64,000 nt of DNA, taken from contig CM065691.1 of NCBI GenBank assembly GCA_017654935.2, forward strand, positions 34,315,249 through 34,379,248, given 5' to 3'. Made by a program: the position numbers and the translations under genes. How positions within the stretch are numbered: position 1 is the stretch's first letter; each line of letters starts with the position of its first letter. This DNA comes from Phymorhynchus buccinoides (Eukaryota; Mollusca; Gastropoda; Neogastropoda; Raphitomidae). The notes beneath the pieces are model-generated. The model worked only from the letters and a program-made list of their open reading frames with translations. It was not told the origin of the DNA and did no database searches. This document shows, one piece after another, positions 62,871 through 64,000 of the stretch.

Positions 62871-64000
62871 CTGTGGGATCACAAGTTACCATACGATAGA
62901 GAAAACAGAGATGCAAACAGTAATTATATGCCCGACGGTCGTGGTGGCGCCCTCAGAGGAGGACCTCACTCACGCTGGCTCCGCGACTAAGAGAATAGTG
63001 TCGTCAGTAGGGGGCTTAGTAGGTGGTGTCCTGAACAGGCTCTACTGAACTCAACCGAAGTGACTCAGCAGCAGTGCAGTGTCTCCTCGGCTGGTTGCCT
63101 CCTGATGGCCTAACATAGATTCGTTCCCCTGGGATTGCTGGTCTCGGATTCGGCGACCTGAACAGGCCGGGGTGTAGCTGCGAATTGGGGTTCCGAATGA
63201 GCGGCGTCGTACGGCCCAGAAGATGGGACAGCAAAAAAAAAAGTAATTAATATATATCCAACATGAATATGGTGAATGTCAATTTATATGGGTAGAAATT
63301 AGCTAGTATTTGATGAGCAGAAGTATTTTGCTTTCAAATGGGTATCTTTTTGATGTGGAGTAAAAATAGAGGCGAGGAGAATTACTAGAAAGAGGAGGAC
63401 GAGGATTGTTGTTGTTGTTGTTGTGGCCATTTGTAGAAATCCTGTTTATTATATTAAGATCTCTGCAATTGGTAATGTTCTTTGTTTGAATTATCTTCCA
63501 GTCACATACTCTTACCAAAACTACAATAGGCCTTATGAGGATGTTGGATAATAGATAATAGTAAGCTTAATATAATACTGACGATGACGACGACGACGAT
63601 GATGATGATAATGACGACGACGATGATGATGATGATGACGACGACGACTGCGACGACGATGATGATGATGACGACGACGACGATGATGATGAAGATGACG
63701 ATGATGATGATAACAACAATTGGGACGGAGACGATAAGAATGAAGGATATGACAATCACGGAAGATAAAAACGACGGATGATGATCATGATGATGATGAT
63801 GATGATGATGATCATGACTATAACAACAAGGGGCGTGGTCTAGCTGTCTCCTCTTTGACTTATATTAAAAGGCAACAACATTGCTTAAAAAACAACCATG
63901 ACAACGCCGATTAACTCCATCTTCGAACTTACGCTCGCGCATGGCATACTCCATCATCCTACAAAGTATCGTTGAGATCCATCAAGTAGTTTTTGATAGA

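Overview
The window is eukaryotic genomic DNA: short exons with GT-AG introns, long GA, GT and GAT microsatellites, tRNA-headed SINEs, LINE fragments and many small TTAA-flanked MITEs. The style of the repeats and the two recognisable genes suggest a mollusc, probably a marine gastropod. That assignment is inference, made without a database search. No prokaryotic features are present.

Layout. (1) 1-15225, + strand: the 3' half of a thioester-containing protein gene (TEP/CD109/alpha-2-macroglobulin superfamily). Twelve exons join in one frame to about 514 residues: the thioester domain, the second CUB part and the receptor-binding domain. (2) 15226-18587: repeat-rich DNA downstream of TEP. (3) 18588-19087: a 500-N gap. 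(4) 19088-26204: the 5' part of a ubiquitin C-terminal hydrolase UCHL3 gene on the - strand. A divergent, unidentified gene starts at 26205 on the + strand. (5) About 31812: the centre of a very large inverted repeat. (6) 31813-44200: the mirror image of part 4, with the unidentified gene on - and UCHL3 on +. (7) 44209-54926: the rest of UCHL3, giving a complete nine-exon, 224-residue protein, followed by about 4.5 kb of possible 3' UTR. (8) 60100-64000: the mirror image of 13.9-18.6 kb, including TEP exon 12 on the - strand.

The whole window from about 13.9 kb on is therefore one fold-back. Arm A is interrupted by the N gap where arm B holds about 16 kb. Unfolded, the locus reads TEP(+), UCHL3(-), unidentified gene(+): TEP and UCHL3 are convergent, and UCHL3 shares a roughly 485-bp bidirectional promoter with the unidentified gene. 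The arms differ by substitutions, VNTR copy number and transposon insertions. Two haplotypes joined head to head by the assembler explain this most simply; a real genomic palindrome remains possible.

The most distinctive biological signal is that four exons of the two genes (TEP exons 9, 10 and 11, UCHL3 exon 4) are each preceded by tandem, truncated copies of their own 3' splice site plus the exon head. In all four the junction reads CAG|GTG, so each copy looks like an acceptor and a donor at once. One array keeps the reading frame (27 codons per unit) and one differs in copy number between the arms. A 216-nt in-frame cassette-like exon in UCHL3, whose donor appears to lie in MITE-derived sequence, and a 12-nt UCHL3 microexon add to this picture of exon-boundary remodelling.
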